DNA from: an uncultured Lachnospiraceae bacterium
Lineage (GTDB): Bacteria > Bacillota > Clostridia > Lachnospirales > Lachnospiraceae
DNA length: 64,000 nucleotides
Assembly: GCA_947623905.1 (NCBI GenBank)
Contig: CANQHX010000002.1
Span: 1-64,000, forward strand
Direction of reading: 5' to 3'
The notes beneath the pieces were generated by a model. That model was given only the letters and a program-made list of their open reading frames with translations, was not told the origin of the DNA and ran no database searches. The position numbers and the translations under genes were made by a program. This document shows positions 1-8,837 of the stretch, in pieces. Within the stretch, counting starts at the first letter, position 1. Every line of letters starts with the position of its first letter.

Positions 1-1052
1 TCGATGCCGGGAATGCCAAAAGGCCCCAGGGGCGCCATCGTCTCTCCCACCGCGGTGCTCTGGCTCTTTAAGGTCGGCTCCTTGATCATGTGTCCGGTAA
101 GACTCACACCGTGGGCGTCGCACCATTTTCCGATGGTGCCGCTGTAGCTCTCGCAAAACCGTTCGGATACATGGCGGTGATACGTATACCGGATCCGGGA
201 CACTTCCCGTCCCGGCAGTTCCCAGAACAGCTGGGGCAGATGGGCCACGATATCCAGCCCGTACGCTTCCCTGTACGTGTCCGGGAAATCATCCGTCCAT
301 GGCATGATGATATTTTTCCGGGCCTGCGGAACAGACAGAGATTTTTTGTATGTAGTCTTGGGCTCATCGGTGAAGAAGGACGGGATCAGCGTACCGAAGT
401 CTCCTCCCAGACGCTCGCGGTACCGCTCATGGGTCACCTGCACAAACCGCTCTATGGAAGGAGTGTTCAGCGTGTCCACATAGGACTGGTTGTTGAACCA
501 GCTGTCGTCATCCGCAACCCGCAGATATCCGTACCATGTACAGTCGTCGGCAGGTTCCTCCGGAGCCATCCGGTGATACTCCGCCAGGCATCCTTCCTCA
601 TCCAGCGTCACATGGTATCTTCCGATAAGGTAGCTTTCCGTCGCCCGTCCCTCGGGACGGCAGGGCAGCGCCTTCATCTCTTTGGGCGTCCACAGAAGTT
701 CCCGATAGCGGTACTGTCTGTCCTTTGTCACAAGCCCTCCGGCAAACCCGGAAGGAAAGCGGTCTTCATCATACGCCCAGAACAGCATGTCATTTTCCCT
801 GGCGTAATCCGCGCAGTGCTCCGCCATATCCATAAACGCGTCGCTTAAGTAAGGCACATCCAGACCGGTACGGCTGTGGATATGAAACCCGCCGAACCCC
901 ATTTCCTTCAGAGCCCTCATCTGATCGTCCAGCATACGGTTGTCCGGCCTTGTATTCCAGGCCCAGAACGGAGCGCCTCTGTACTCTTTTGTAGGATGTG
1001 CGAACAGTTCGTCCGATAAAGTCTTTTCTTTATTTTTTTCATATAATGCCAT
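1..1052 (-). CDS. GH106-like glycoside hydrolase (alpha-L-rhamnosidase type), 3' end outside window
   Basis: About 350 N-terminal residues are present and the frame is open to the window edge, so the C-terminus is missing. The start is the ATG at 1052, with a weak GGGGAAC site upstream. Landmarks are APFWAWN (residues 27-33), GFGGFHIHSRTGL (52-64), YDEDRFPSG (94-102) and FTDEP (about 227). This pattern matches the TIM-barrel part of GH106 rhamnosidases and related large glycosidases, where acidic residues in these motifs form the active site. No signal peptide is seen, so the enzyme is probably cytoplasmic and acts on imported oligosaccharides. An esterase-like gene lies directly upstream, 47 bp away. 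The fold class is fairly secure; the substrate (rhamnose or another deoxysugar) is inferred. Confidence 0.72.
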   Translation of the reverse strand, partial: MALYEKNKEKTLSDELFAHPTKEYRGAPFWAWNTRPDNRMLDDQMRALKEMGFGGFHIHSRTGLDVPYLSDAFMDMAEHCADYARENDMLFWAYDEDRFPSGFAGGLVTKDRQYRYRELLWTPKEMKALPCRPEGRATESYLIGRYHVTLDEEGCLAEYHRMAPEEPADDCTWYGYLRVADDDSWFNNQSYVDTLNTPSIERFVQVTHERYRERLGGDFGTLIPSFFTDEPKTTYKKSLSVPQARKNIIMPWTDDFPDTYREAYGLDIVAHLPQLFWELPGREVSRIRYTYHRHVSERFCESYSGTIGKWCDAHGVSLTGHMIKEPTLKSQSTAVGETMAPLGPFGIPGI

Positions 1053-1099
1053 AGTGTTCCCCATTCCTGTCTGATGCTGACCGTCGGATAGACCGCGGT

Positions 1100-2131
1100 C
1101 TAAAAATAGAGTTCCAGCCACCGGGAGACCAGATTGAAATTGGCCTCATGTCCTCCGGGAAATGTTTCCCATGTAAATTTATCGCCGGCGTTCCATTTGT
1201 CATAGACTTTTTCCAGATACCCGCACATCTTGCGGAAACCCTCCACAGGGAAGATCTTGTCCCACTCTCCGGACAGGGAGAACAGGGGACGGGGAGCAAA
1301 CGCCGCGCACACCCAGGGCATATCTCCCAGCGTCAGTATTCCCGCGTCATAATTATCCACGCAGTGCTGCCGGGACAGGATGCCGTCGTAATACGTGCTT
1401 GTACAGCTGTTCAGACACATGGTGGCCACCCGCTCATCGTAAATGCCTGTATACATGCATACCAGTCCGCCGCCGGAAATGCCGTGTACCGCATAGCGGC
1501 CGCCAAAACCCATCTGATCCATAAAGTCCATGAGCTTCCGCACCTGCATGACTCTGAGAGCCGTCACGCTGAAGCCCGCCATATTCATGGTCATGGCGTG
1601 TCCGAAGCAATTTCCTCTGGCGCCCTTCACCCTGTGGGTAAAGTCACATTCCGCAAAGCCTGCCAGCTCCAGGGTCACTACCCGATACCCTGCTTTCGCC
1701 AGTTCAATGGGCAGATACCGGTGAAAACGCTGCTTGTCTGTCCGCTCAATGAGAGCGCTCATAATGCCTGCCACATCGTGGCCGTTGATATAGACAACGG
1801 TTTTATCTTTTTTCTCCGCGCCTTCCGGCGGCTGGATCACATAGGCGGGAAACAGCAGCTGATCGATCCCGTCCACGCAGTATTTGTCCACCTGCAGGCC
1901 AAACGTCTCAAAAGTCTCATCCTTACTATAGCTAACTGAATGGCCGAACAGCCCTTCCAGCTGCCGTACCTTCAGAACATTTTCTATATTCTCCAGCAAT
2001 TCTTCCCGGGCAGTTTCCATCTGTTCCGGGGGACAGTTGAGAAAACGTTCCTTTCCTATACAGGTCTCATATACATGATCCAGAAATGCGCCGGTGTCAT
2101 ATTTTTTATCATAAATCAGTTCAAGATCCAT
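1100..2131 (-). CDS. Alpha/beta hydrolase, acetylxylan esterase / dienelactone hydrolase-like
   Basis: 343 residues without a signal peptide. The nucleophile elbow HGISGGG is mid-protein, the acid is probably the Asp of GEWDKIFP, and the catalytic His lies in GGHE near the C-terminus. This is the complete triad order of an alpha/beta hydrolase. The length and long N-terminal lid region resemble cytoplasmic acetylxylan esterase-like hydrolases that de-esterify imported oligosaccharides. The gene sits 47 bp upstream of a GH106-like glycosidase, so the two probably act on the same decorated glycan. A terminator lies just upstream, so it needs its own promoter or read-through; no convincing promoter was seen. 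The exact ester substrate cannot be read from sequence. Confidence 0.75.
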   Translation of the reverse strand: MDLELIYDKKYDTGAFLDHVYETCIGKERFLNCPPEQMETAREELLENIENVLKVRQLEGLFGHSVSYSKDETFETFGLQVDKYCVDGIDQLLFPAYVIQPPEGAEKKDKTVVYINGHDVAGIMSALIERTDKQRFHRYLPIELAKAGYRVVTLELAGFAECDFTHRVKGARGNCFGHAMTMNMAGFSVTALRVMQVRKLMDFMDQMGFGGRYAVHGISGGGLVCMYTGIYDERVATMCLNSCTSTYYDGILSRQHCVDNYDAGILTLGDMPWVCAAFAPRPLFSLSGEWDKIFPVEGFRKMCGYLEKVYDKWNAGDKFTWETFPGGHEANFNLVSRWLELYF

Positions 2132-2152
2132 ACGATTTTTCCTTTTCCTTTT

Positions 2153-2194
2153 TAAAAAAATCTCGGTCAGCCCTGGTAAGCTGGCCGAGATTTA
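2153..2194 (-). terminator. Rho-independent terminator after the solute-binding protein gene
   Basis: Inverted repeat AAATCTCGGYCAG / CTGRCCGAGATTT with one G-T pair and a short loop. On the minus strand it is followed by a run of seven T. It lies 42 bp beyond the stop codon of the solute-binding lipoprotein and before the esterase gene. Confidence 0.8.
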
Positions 2195-2235
2195 GTTTGT
2201 CAGTCAAATACAGTTAAGTTGACAGTCGGATCCGA

Positions 2236-3867
2236 TCAACGGCTCTGCCATGAATTGTAAGCTTCCTGCCAGATTGCTGCGAACTCGTCGCCGCCCAGTC
2301 TCTTAACGTTGGATACATAGGTGTCATAGTTGGTCATAGGCTCTGTGCCCTCGATGAATTTCTGACGCATCTTGGTCACGTAACCCTTCATGTTGGCTGC
2401 CTTCTCATCCACTTCCTCTTCCTGCTTGGTGGTCAGCTGACAAGCTGCAGGCATCTTGTAGGAGGTGTCGCCCTGTGCCCAAACCTTAACGGCTTCTACA
2501 TAAGTATCAGGCTGCTGTGACAGCACGTACTCGGAAACTGTGCCGAAGGTAGGGAATGCGATGGTGATGGGATCCGCATAGGTATTGAACTTCGTAATGT
2601 TGGTGCCGTGGAAGGAAACCTTCTCGTCCATACCCTCTTTCAGCTGCTTCTCGCCGTTTACTACTTCGTAGCTCTCGCCTTCAATACCCCATGTCAGGTA
2701 ATTGGAGCCGTTCTCAGACAGCATGTAGTCGATGATATAGCAGGCTGCTTCTGCGGTGCCGTGCTTTACAGCGTTGCTTGTCACAACAGTCGTATCTCTG
2801 TGGAATGTGTTGATATCAGAGTAGCACCACATCTTGCCATCTGTTGTAAGAGGCCAGGGAACTGCCGTAAATGCAGCAGAGGGAGCCTTCTCACGAAGCA
2901 GTGACAGATAGGAACCGGACTGCTCATAGTTGAAGTGGTCAGCATCTGCTTTCCATGCGCCTGCGAAGTTGCCGGTCACGCGCTCCTGTCTCTTTTCCAG
3001 AGAGGTGCCTTCAAACATGTTGTAGATAAGGCCGTCTGTGTTCCACTTGTTCATCTCTGTCAGATACTGCTTATAAGCGTCTGTCATGAAACCATAGATA
3101 ACGGAACCGTCTTCCTGAACGATAGGATCATCATCGATGCCGTATGCGGTAAGGAAATATTTCCAGCCGGAGGAAGCCATACATACAGGCTCTTCATCCT
3201 GCTCGCCGTTGCCGTTGGGATCCTGCTTCTTGAAAGCGGTCAGTACGTCGTACCACTCAGCCATATTGGTGGGCACTTCCTTGTTTACAGCATCCAGCCA
3301 GTCCTGACGGATAGCCAGGCCATACAGAGAAGATGCTGCGCGGTCGTTTTCATCTTCGATATCGTACAGAGTACTTACGAAGGTGTAGGAGCCGTCATCC
3401 AGCTTCAGGTCACGGGCAATGTTGGGATTGTCCGCAACGATCTTGGAGAAGTTGGGCATGTACTCATCCATGTAGTCATTGAGCTTGATGGATACGCCGT
3501 CGCTGTACATACCGGCCATACGGCCCTTATACTGCTCCAGGTTCTTTGCGGTGATCACATCGGGATAATCCTCAGAAGCCATCATCGGCAGGTAGGATTC
3601 ATAACCGGTAGCCACCTGGAAATCAATGTTGATACCAACGGAATTCTGAATTGCCTGAATACCTTTCATCTCATCCCAGTAATACTGATAGTACTCATCG
3701 GTACCGCCCATGAGCCACCAGGTTACGGTCTTTCCTTCTTCCGGGAACTTTTTGGCATCGGGATCGCCCTTCACATCACTTGTGCTGCCACCGCCGCCGC
3801 CACATCCAGCAAGCATAGCAACTGCCATAACAGCCACTAAACCTATGGATATGAGTCTTTTTTTCAT
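2236..3867 (-). CDS. Extracellular solute-binding lipoprotein of a carbohydrate ABC transporter
   Basis: 543 residues. The lipoprotein signal MKKRLISIG...LAGC places the lipidated cysteine at about residue 22, followed by a Gly/Ser-rich linker. The mature protein, with WWLMGG, ITAKNLEQYK and repeated aromatic residues, resembles the large family 1 (LipO-like, about 540 residues) binding proteins used for oligosaccharides in Lachnospiraceae and Paenibacillus. It would capture a glycan at the outer membrane face and deliver it to the two permeases encoded just upstream. No ATPase is present, as is common because a shared MsmK-type ATPase serves many such systems. The gene has its own promoter and a strong terminator, allowing expression above that of the permeases. 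The ligand is unknown. Confidence 0.88.
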   Translation of the reverse strand: MKKRLISIGLVAVMAVAMLAGCGGGGGSTSDVKGDPDAKKFPEEGKTVTWWLMGGTDEYYQYYWDEMKGIQAIQNSVGINIDFQVATGYESYLPMMASEDYPDVITAKNLEQYKGRMAGMYSDGVSIKLNDYMDEYMPNFSKIVADNPNIARDLKLDDGSYTFVSTLYDIEDENDRAASSLYGLAIRQDWLDAVNKEVPTNMAEWYDVLTAFKKQDPNGNGEQDEEPVCMASSGWKYFLTAYGIDDDPIVQEDGSVIYGFMTDAYKQYLTEMNKWNTDGLIYNMFEGTSLEKRQERVTGNFAGAWKADADHFNYEQSGSYLSLLREKAPSAAFTAVPWPLTTDGKMWCYSDINTFHRDTTVVTSNAVKHGTAEAACYIIDYMLSENGSNYLTWGIEGESYEVVNGEKQLKEGMDEKVSFHGTNITKFNTYADPITIAFPTFGTVSEYVLSQQPDTYVEAVKVWAQGDTSYKMPAACQLTTKQEEEVDEKAANMKGYVTKMRQKFIEGTEPMTNYDTYVSNVKRLGGDEFAAIWQEAYNSWQSR

Positions 3868-3911
3868 AGATCACACCATTCCTTTCTGTAATTGTTTATG
3901 AGTGTCGTGTC

Positions 3912-3961
3912 CGACCAGGACCTGATACTGCTATTGTAACACAGTATCAAGTCCTTGTCGA
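3912..3961 (-). promoter_or_regulatory. Sigma-A promoter overlapped by a 19-bp inverted repeat (possible operator)
   Basis: Minus-strand -35 TCGACA (3961-3956), a 17-bp spacer and -10 TACAAT (3938-3933), about 60 bp before the lipoprotein start. An inverted repeat, arms 3912-3930 and 3942-3960 with two mismatches and an 11-bp gap, brackets the -10 box. That geometry suits a repressor site. The boxes are seen directly; the operator role is inferred. Confidence 0.6.
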
Positions 3962-3986
3962 TTGTTATATCACAAAAATTACCAGC

Positions 3987-4114
3987 CCGAGGATTTTGCC
4001 GCAGGCAAAATCTCTTGCAAAGGAAATTGCCTTGCAATTTCCGATGACTTCTGCCACACCGAGGATTTTGCCGCAGGCAAAATCTCTCGTAAAGGAAATT
4101 GCCTTGCAATTTCC
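3987..4114. repeat. Two 56-bp direct repeats, each holding two small hairpins
   Basis: Copy 1 is 3987-4042 and copy 2 is 4059-4114, with two mismatches between them. Each copy contains GATTTTGCC-gca-GGCAAAATC and GGAAATTGC-ctt-GCAATTTCC inverted repeats. They fill the gap between the permease stop and the solute-binding protein promoter. They may act as a transcript-end or RNA-processing element that sets the permease/binding-protein ratio. They are not coding. Confidence 0.8.
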
Positions 4115-4118
4115 TTTT

Positions 4119-5090
4119 TTACATACCCGTCAGACCGGAACGCTCCACACCTTCCATGAACTGCTTCTGCACGAACATGTAGATCACAAGCAGAGGCAGG
4201 ATAACCAGGAAGGTGGAGGCCATACAGATGGCCTGGTTCACAATAACGTCGGCGCCGATATCCGGCAGGTTCTCAGCCTCGCTGGACAGCTGACCCAGAG
4301 CAGCGTACATGTCAGGCAGCTTGGTGGGCAGCATGGACAGGTTGGGGCTCATATTCAGATAAAGGCTGGGCTCGAAATAATCGTTCCAGTGCCAAACCAC
4401 TGCCAGCACGGCACACACCAGCAAGGAGGACCTTGCCATGGGCAGCATGATCTGCACGAATGTCCGGAAGAATCCGCAGCCGTCGATACGGGCAGCCTCC
4501 TCCATTTCCCAGGGCAGTCCAAGGAAGAACTGTCTGAACAGGAAGATGTAGAAACCGCCTCTCAAGCCGAAGCCGAAGAAACAGGGTACCAGCAGGGGAA
4601 CAAATGTGTTCAGCACCTTTAAGGAAGACCATGTCATGTACTGGGGGAAGATCAATACCTGGGTAGGCACCAGCATGGACAGGATAACACCTGCAAACAT
4701 AATCCCTTTTCCGGGGAATTTGTATCTGGCGAAACCATATCCGATGAAGGCACATATCAAGGTATGTCCGATGGTAGCCACCACAGTCACAAACAGGGAA
4801 TTCCAGATATACTTGCCATAGTTCAGGCCTTCAAAGGCAACCTTGAAATTGCTCCACTCGATACCGGAGGGGATCCACTTTACGGTACGGTTCACCAGAT
4901 CCGCCTCTGACTTACACGCGTCGATTATCATTGTGATAAAGGGATACAGGAACACAAATGCCAGGTCAAACAGCACCAGGTAGATGCCGAGCAGTACGAT
5001 GAAACGTTTTACATGCTTCTTTGTGTACCTGTCTCTGAACGAAAGATTACTTTTATCTGCTTTTTTAGCTTTTGCTTTTGCTTTTGCCAT
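4119..5090 (-). CDS. Carbohydrate ABC transporter permease (MalG/LplC type)
   Basis: 323 residues with a Lys-rich cytoplasmic N-terminus (AKAKAKAKK) and about six membrane segments. The EAA loop, EAARIDGCGFFRTF, sits in the position that contacts the ATPase. This is the second, MalG-like subunit: the C-terminus ends in FMEGVERSGLTGM, which resembles the usual EGLTAGAVKG-type tail. It starts 6 bp after its MalF-like partner, with a GAGAGAGGTGA ribosome site, so the two are translationally linked. Together with the downstream binding protein they form one importer. The substrate is probably an oligosaccharide, judging from the surrounding glycosidases. Confidence 0.9.
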   Translation of the reverse strand: MAKAKAKAKKADKSNLSFRDRYTKKHVKRFIVLLGIYLVLFDLAFVFLYPFITMIIDACKSEADLVNRTVKWIPSGIEWSNFKVAFEGLNYGKYIWNSLFVTVVATIGHTLICAFIGYGFARYKFPGKGIMFAGVILSMLVPTQVLIFPQYMTWSSLKVLNTFVPLLVPCFFGFGLRGGFYIFLFRQFFLGLPWEMEEAARIDGCGFFRTFVQIMLPMARSSLLVCAVLAVVWHWNDYFEPSLYLNMSPNLSMLPTKLPDMYAALGQLSSEAENLPDIGADVIVNQAICMASTFLVILPLLVIYMFVQKQFMEGVERSGLTGM

Positions 5091-5096
5091 TCCCTA

Positions 5097-5963
5097 TCAC
5101 CTCTCTCCCTGGTTAAATGTGAACCTGTTCATGATCAGCAGTGCCAGACCGCAGAGCAGGAACGTAAATGCAAAGTACAGCCAGCCCATCGCGGCGCCCT
5201 GGTTGAAGGAACCAGTGGTGAAACAGTGGGAAATATCCGACATGATCTTGTTGCCGGAATCCGTAAAGGAATCGATCATGGTGTAGATGAAGTTCAACAG
5301 GATAATGGGGGTAACAAGGGGAAGGGTGATCTTCCAGAAGTTCTCCCACTCTGTTGCGCCATCCACTCTGGATGCCTCATACAGGGAACTGGAGATACCT
5401 TGCAGGCCTGCCAGGAACAGAATGATCTGTACGCCTGACTTCCACAGGATCTCGGTGATACGGTTCAAAAACTCTGTTACGATGGCAGCGAAGTCTCCGC
5501 CCAGAGTCATCAGAAGGCCCTCAGGAAGGTCGATCACCTGGTTGGTGCCGGAGCCGAGGAGCTGCTGCATAACGTAACCGGTACCCAACAGCACGGGGAT
5601 AAAGAATACGGTACGGAAGAAGCCCCGGCCCTTGATGTCCTTGTTCACCAGGATAGCGATGATCAGGGAGAACACCAGGGTGATAGGGGTGTTGATCAGC
5701 GTATTGGTTATCTCTGCCAGGAAGTTGGGCATGTAGGTGGTACTTGTCTGGATCAGGTACTTGTAGTTTTCCAGACCCACCCATTTCATCTGGAAACCCT
5801 GAATAGAGATCATTTCACTGAAAGACAGACGGATTGACACGAACAGGGGCCATACGAAGAATGCCAAAGCTCCGATAATCCAGGGGCTTACAAAGATCAG
5901 TCCCTCGAGGCTTTTACGCTGTGCCAAAGTCATTGTCTTTTTCTTAGCATTTTTATCAGCCAT
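5097..5963 (-). CDS. Sugar ABC transporter permease (MalF/LplB type)
   Basis: 288 residues with six predicted membrane helices. The EAA loop EASRVDGATEWENFW is followed by KITLP, diagnostic for the ATPase-contacting loop. The N-terminus, KKKTMTLAQRKSLEGLIFVSPW, is the usual positively charged lead-in. It pairs with the adjacent MalG-like permease. It follows the DUF5696-like lipoprotein gene with a 9-bp gap, so the two permease systems and accessory genes look like one long operon. Family assignment is secure; the transported sugar is not known. Confidence 0.9.
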   Translation of the reverse strand: MADKNAKKKTMTLAQRKSLEGLIFVSPWIIGALAFFVWPLFVSIRLSFSEMISIQGFQMKWVGLENYKYLIQTSTTYMPNFLAEITNTLINTPITLVFSLIIAILVNKDIKGRGFFRTVFFIPVLLGTGYVMQQLLGSGTNQVIDLPEGLLMTLGGDFAAIVTEFLNRITEILWKSGVQIILFLAGLQGISSSLYEASRVDGATEWENFWKITLPLVTPIILLNFIYTMIDSFTDSGNKIMSDISHCFTTGSFNQGAAMGWLYFAFTFLLCGLALLIMNRFTFNQGER

Positions 5964-5972
5964 ATTCTAACC

Positions 5973-8195
5973 TCACTTTACTTCAAAACTTGTCGGATCA
6001 ATGACGATATCGTCTTCTACACTGACCTCGTCGTCTGTATAGTTTACATATACTGTCTTTCCGTTGTCATAGGTTACTGCGAATACATCGTCCTGGATTT
6101 CTTCGTGTTTCACGATCTTAGCATCCCACACAGAAGCCAGCTTCTTATTGAACTCTGTGTAAATACTGATGGCGTCATCCAGCCAGTCCGTGTAAGTAGA
6201 AGAGAACAGGTTGCTGTACTCTGTGTACATCAGAGGCTCGGAACCGTCATGGGTCAGCTCGAAGTAAGGCATGTAGCCATACTCAGCCCACTTCAGGGAC
6301 TCCTGCTTGATGTCACTGGACAGGTTGCCGGCAAGACCGGACATCTCCACAAGACCATGGACAGCGATCTGATAGAAAGGCACGCCCTTGGTAGTGATCT
6401 GGTTACCGGAGTCACTGCTGGGGATGTCGGTTACCTTATCTGCCACGCCCAGTACATAGCTGTTGCCGCCCTGTACCGTTACCTTGCCGAAGGCATCCTT
6501 TGTCTCTCTGAAGATCTGCCTGTAGTCCGCTACTGCCTGTTCCTGGGTCACAGAATCATTTGTATAGTAGTTATACGGCAGATACTGTCCGAGGGAGTAG
6601 TAGCTGAGACCGCTGATGTTGCTGTTCTTGCCGTCGTTGATGGCCTTCCTTGCCAGACGCAGGGATGCGGTGGGCGAAAGAAGAAATTCCGTCTCGTTGT
6701 AGTTTGCGTAGATGGTCTTGTTGCCAAGATAGATCACGTCGTCACGCTCGTTGAAGCCGCCTGCCGCGCTCTTGGCATCCATGAAGTTTACTTCCAGGGA
6801 TACATCTACATTCTTGTCGTTCGCATAATCCGTGAGCTGCTTCAGACCATTCTTGCCGCCTACGGCAGAGTTTACGGGGAAGGCCACGGGATCCATGAAG
6901 TATCCCTTGTTGGTCCAGCCCTTGATCTGCAGGTCGACGTTGTCCACGCCGTTCTCCTCCAGCTGCTGAAGGATCTCCACGCTCTGCTCAAAGGTAGTCA
7001 CTACCTTGAACTCATCGTACAGCAGTCCGTCTTCCTTGATGCCCATGAACAGATCCAGGGAAAGGGGAATGCTGCCCTTCTCCACCTTGGTCTCAACGCC
7101 CAGCTCATTTTCCAGATACTCTCTGTACTTCACGGCCATGTCGCTGTAAGTGGATTTGCCCTTTTCCAGCAGGCGGAAGGAGATGGAACGATCGCCGGGG
7201 ATCATGTCCTGGTCATATGTCAGGGACACGCCGCCGGTAGTCGCAGCGTCGCTGTTGCTGATACGCTCATCGGTAAAGGAACGTCTGTAAGTAAAGTCAC
7301 AGTAAATGGCGTTGACGCCGATCACGGCCGTGGTAGGCGTGATCTTGATCCTTGCTGCTTCCTCGCCCTTCTCGATAATGGCCAGCACGCCGCTGTTGTC
7401 GATATCAGCGCCGAATACGGGAAGCATGATCTCAGGATCGGTAATGTCAAGAACATCCAGCATGTTCTTGTAGTGCATGATGTCTCCGTAGGTTGTCAGA
7501 GCCAGCTCAGCCTCTGTGTAGTGAGAGGAATCCTTGAACTCCATGATGGCGCCGGAGCCGTCGGGATAGAAATAATATCCGTCAGATTTATCCGATGCTG
7601 CCAGGAAGTACGGCAGGACTTTCAGGCTGGTGATCGAGTACTGTCCCTCTTCCTTGATGCAGTCAGCGGGAACATCAACCTTCAGGCCATCATCCAGCAG
7701 GTAATAATCCATAGCGATGGTGATACCTGCGGGGTTCTGCATTTCATATGTAACACGGACGCCGTTATCGATGCCTGCGATGGTTGCCTTGTATTCCATC
7801 TCCAGCAGGGACAGGTTGATGATGGCGCCGTAACCGTTTTTCAGGTCGGTGTAGAACAGTTCAAACGGAGACTGGAGCTTTTTCTGCCAGGTGCCGTTTA
7901 CGTCCTCGATATTGAAGTCTTTGCCGTGGCCTACTGAACTCCACACCTTGTTGGTGGTTTTGTCCAGCACGCGGATCTCCGAACCGTCCTTCTTAACGGA
8001 AAGTACGAAAGAATCGTTTTCGGCAACTTCCGCCATATCCTCACTGTCATAAGTAAGATTGACGCTCTTTGTTGTCTTTGTCACGTCCTGGTCATTGGCT
8101 TCCAGCTCAGGTACCTGCGTTGTGGCACTGCCGCAGCCTACGGCCGCCAATGCCATGACCATCGCAAGGCCAAAAGCTAATATTTTCTTTTTCAT
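5973..8195 (-). CDS. DUF5696-like lipoprotein
   Basis: 740 residues beginning with a lipoprotein signal (LAAVGCGSA, lipid Cys about residue 21). The mature part begins with beta-rich sequence (VNLTYDSEDMAEVAEN) and continues into a region that may be a TIM-barrel-like domain (DLFMGIKEDGLLYDEF, VDNVDLQIKGWTNKGYF). From memory this matches DUF5696 proteins, which recur next to oligosaccharide ABC transporters in Lachnospiraceae and Paenibacillus. The function is not established. A surface glycan-binding or glycan-processing role fits the context, since the gene lies between two permease pairs in the same operon. A good GGGGAGGTGG ribosome site precedes the start. Confidence 0.75.
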   Translation of the reverse strand: MKKKILAFGLAMVMALAAVGCGSATTQVPELEANDQDVTKTTKSVNLTYDSEDMAEVAENDSFVLSVKKDGSEIRVLDKTTNKVWSSVGHGKDFNIEDVNGTWQKKLQSPFELFYTDLKNGYGAIINLSLLEMEYKATIAGIDNGVRVTYEMQNPAGITIAMDYYLLDDGLKVDVPADCIKEEGQYSITSLKVLPYFLAASDKSDGYYFYPDGSGAIMEFKDSSHYTEAELALTTYGDIMHYKNMLDVLDITDPEIMLPVFGADIDNSGVLAIIEKGEEAARIKITPTTAVIGVNAIYCDFTYRRSFTDERISNSDAATTGGVSLTYDQDMIPGDRSISFRLLEKGKSTYSDMAVKYREYLENELGVETKVEKGSIPLSLDLFMGIKEDGLLYDEFKVVTTFEQSVEILQQLEENGVDNVDLQIKGWTNKGYFMDPVAFPVNSAVGGKNGLKQLTDYANDKNVDVSLEVNFMDAKSAAGGFNERDDVIYLGNKTIYANYNETEFLLSPTASLRLARKAINDGKNSNISGLSYYSLGQYLPYNYYTNDSVTQEQAVADYRQIFRETKDAFGKVTVQGGNSYVLGVADKVTDIPSSDSGNQITTKGVPFYQIAVHGLVEMSGLAGNLSSDIKQESLKWAEYGYMPYFELTHDGSEPLMYTEYSNLFSSTYTDWLDDAISIYTEFNKKLASVWDAKIVKHEEIQDDVFAVTYDNGKTVYVNYTDDEVSVEDDIVIDPTSFEVK

Positions 8196-8210
8196 CCTGT
8201 TCCACCTCCC

Positions 8211-8837
8211 CTAGTATATTAGCTTATACTGGACTTCCTCGATTACTTCCGTGACAAAGTTCACGAAACGCATGGTCAGCGCTGCAACCAGAGCAATAGA
8301 GGCCCAGATCAAAAGCATTGCGCAGATGGCGATGACTACCACACCAATGGCCTTGAACATGGTATAGTGGTTCATTTCCTTCAGGTTGACAAACAACAGG
8401 AGCAGTGTCCAGAACAGTGCCAGATTGTTGATGGTGTTGTACATGCCTGCCTGACCGGCGTCCATCGCGTTGGTAGCAATGGTCAGGGGAATATGGATCA
8501 CAATGTAGGGAAGCAGGGAATAACAACAGGCCAGCAGGCACTCGCGGAACATTACCTCACCACTCATGATGGTCGTTACGGCATAGGATGCAACTGCCCA
8601 TGTAACGATAGGCACCACGACCATCAGACACTCCGTCAGCAGATTGGCGTTACGAAGGTTTACGGTACGCAGAGGATAATGAGTCACGTACATGGAAAAG
8701 ATCTTCGTAAATACCATAAGCAGCAGAATGATGATGATGGGGAGATAATTGAACCGTTTTTCGCGGTCCTTCTTCATGTATTCAAATGCTACAAGGGGAT
8801 GAAAGACCATAACCGCAAATAATTTTACATATTTCAT
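8211..8837 (-). CDS. YIP1-family-like integral membrane protein
   Basis: 208 residues with five hydrophobic segments, starting at about residues 30, 65, 95, 130 and 160. The short soluble N-terminus resembles bacterial YIP1-domain proteins. Its start ATGA overlaps the stop of the upstream NHL/TPR gene by 4 bp, showing tight coupling. In this gene cassette the three accessory genes (NHL/TPR, YIP1-like, DUF5696-like) always sit between transporter genes, which suggests a membrane assembly with the solute-binding system; that partnership is inferred. No catalytic motif is visible. Confidence 0.7.
   Translation of the reverse strand: MKYVKLFAVMVFHPLVAFEYMKKDREKRFNYLPIIIILLLMVFTKIFSMYVTHYPLRTVNLRNANLLTECLMVVVPIVTWAVASYAVTTIMSGEVMFRECLLACCYSLLPYIVIHIPLTIATNAMDAGQAGMYNTINNLALFWTLLLLFVNLKEMNHYTMFKAIGVVVIAICAMLLIWASIALVAALTMRFVNFVTEVIEEVQYKLIY

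Noticed and set aside
6105-7937. Long open frame on the plus strand (about 610 codons) opposite the DUF5696-like gene
   Set aside because: It is antisense to a gene with a clear lipoprotein signal and ribosome site, has no ribosome site of its own, and its protein shows no domain. It arises from codon bias.
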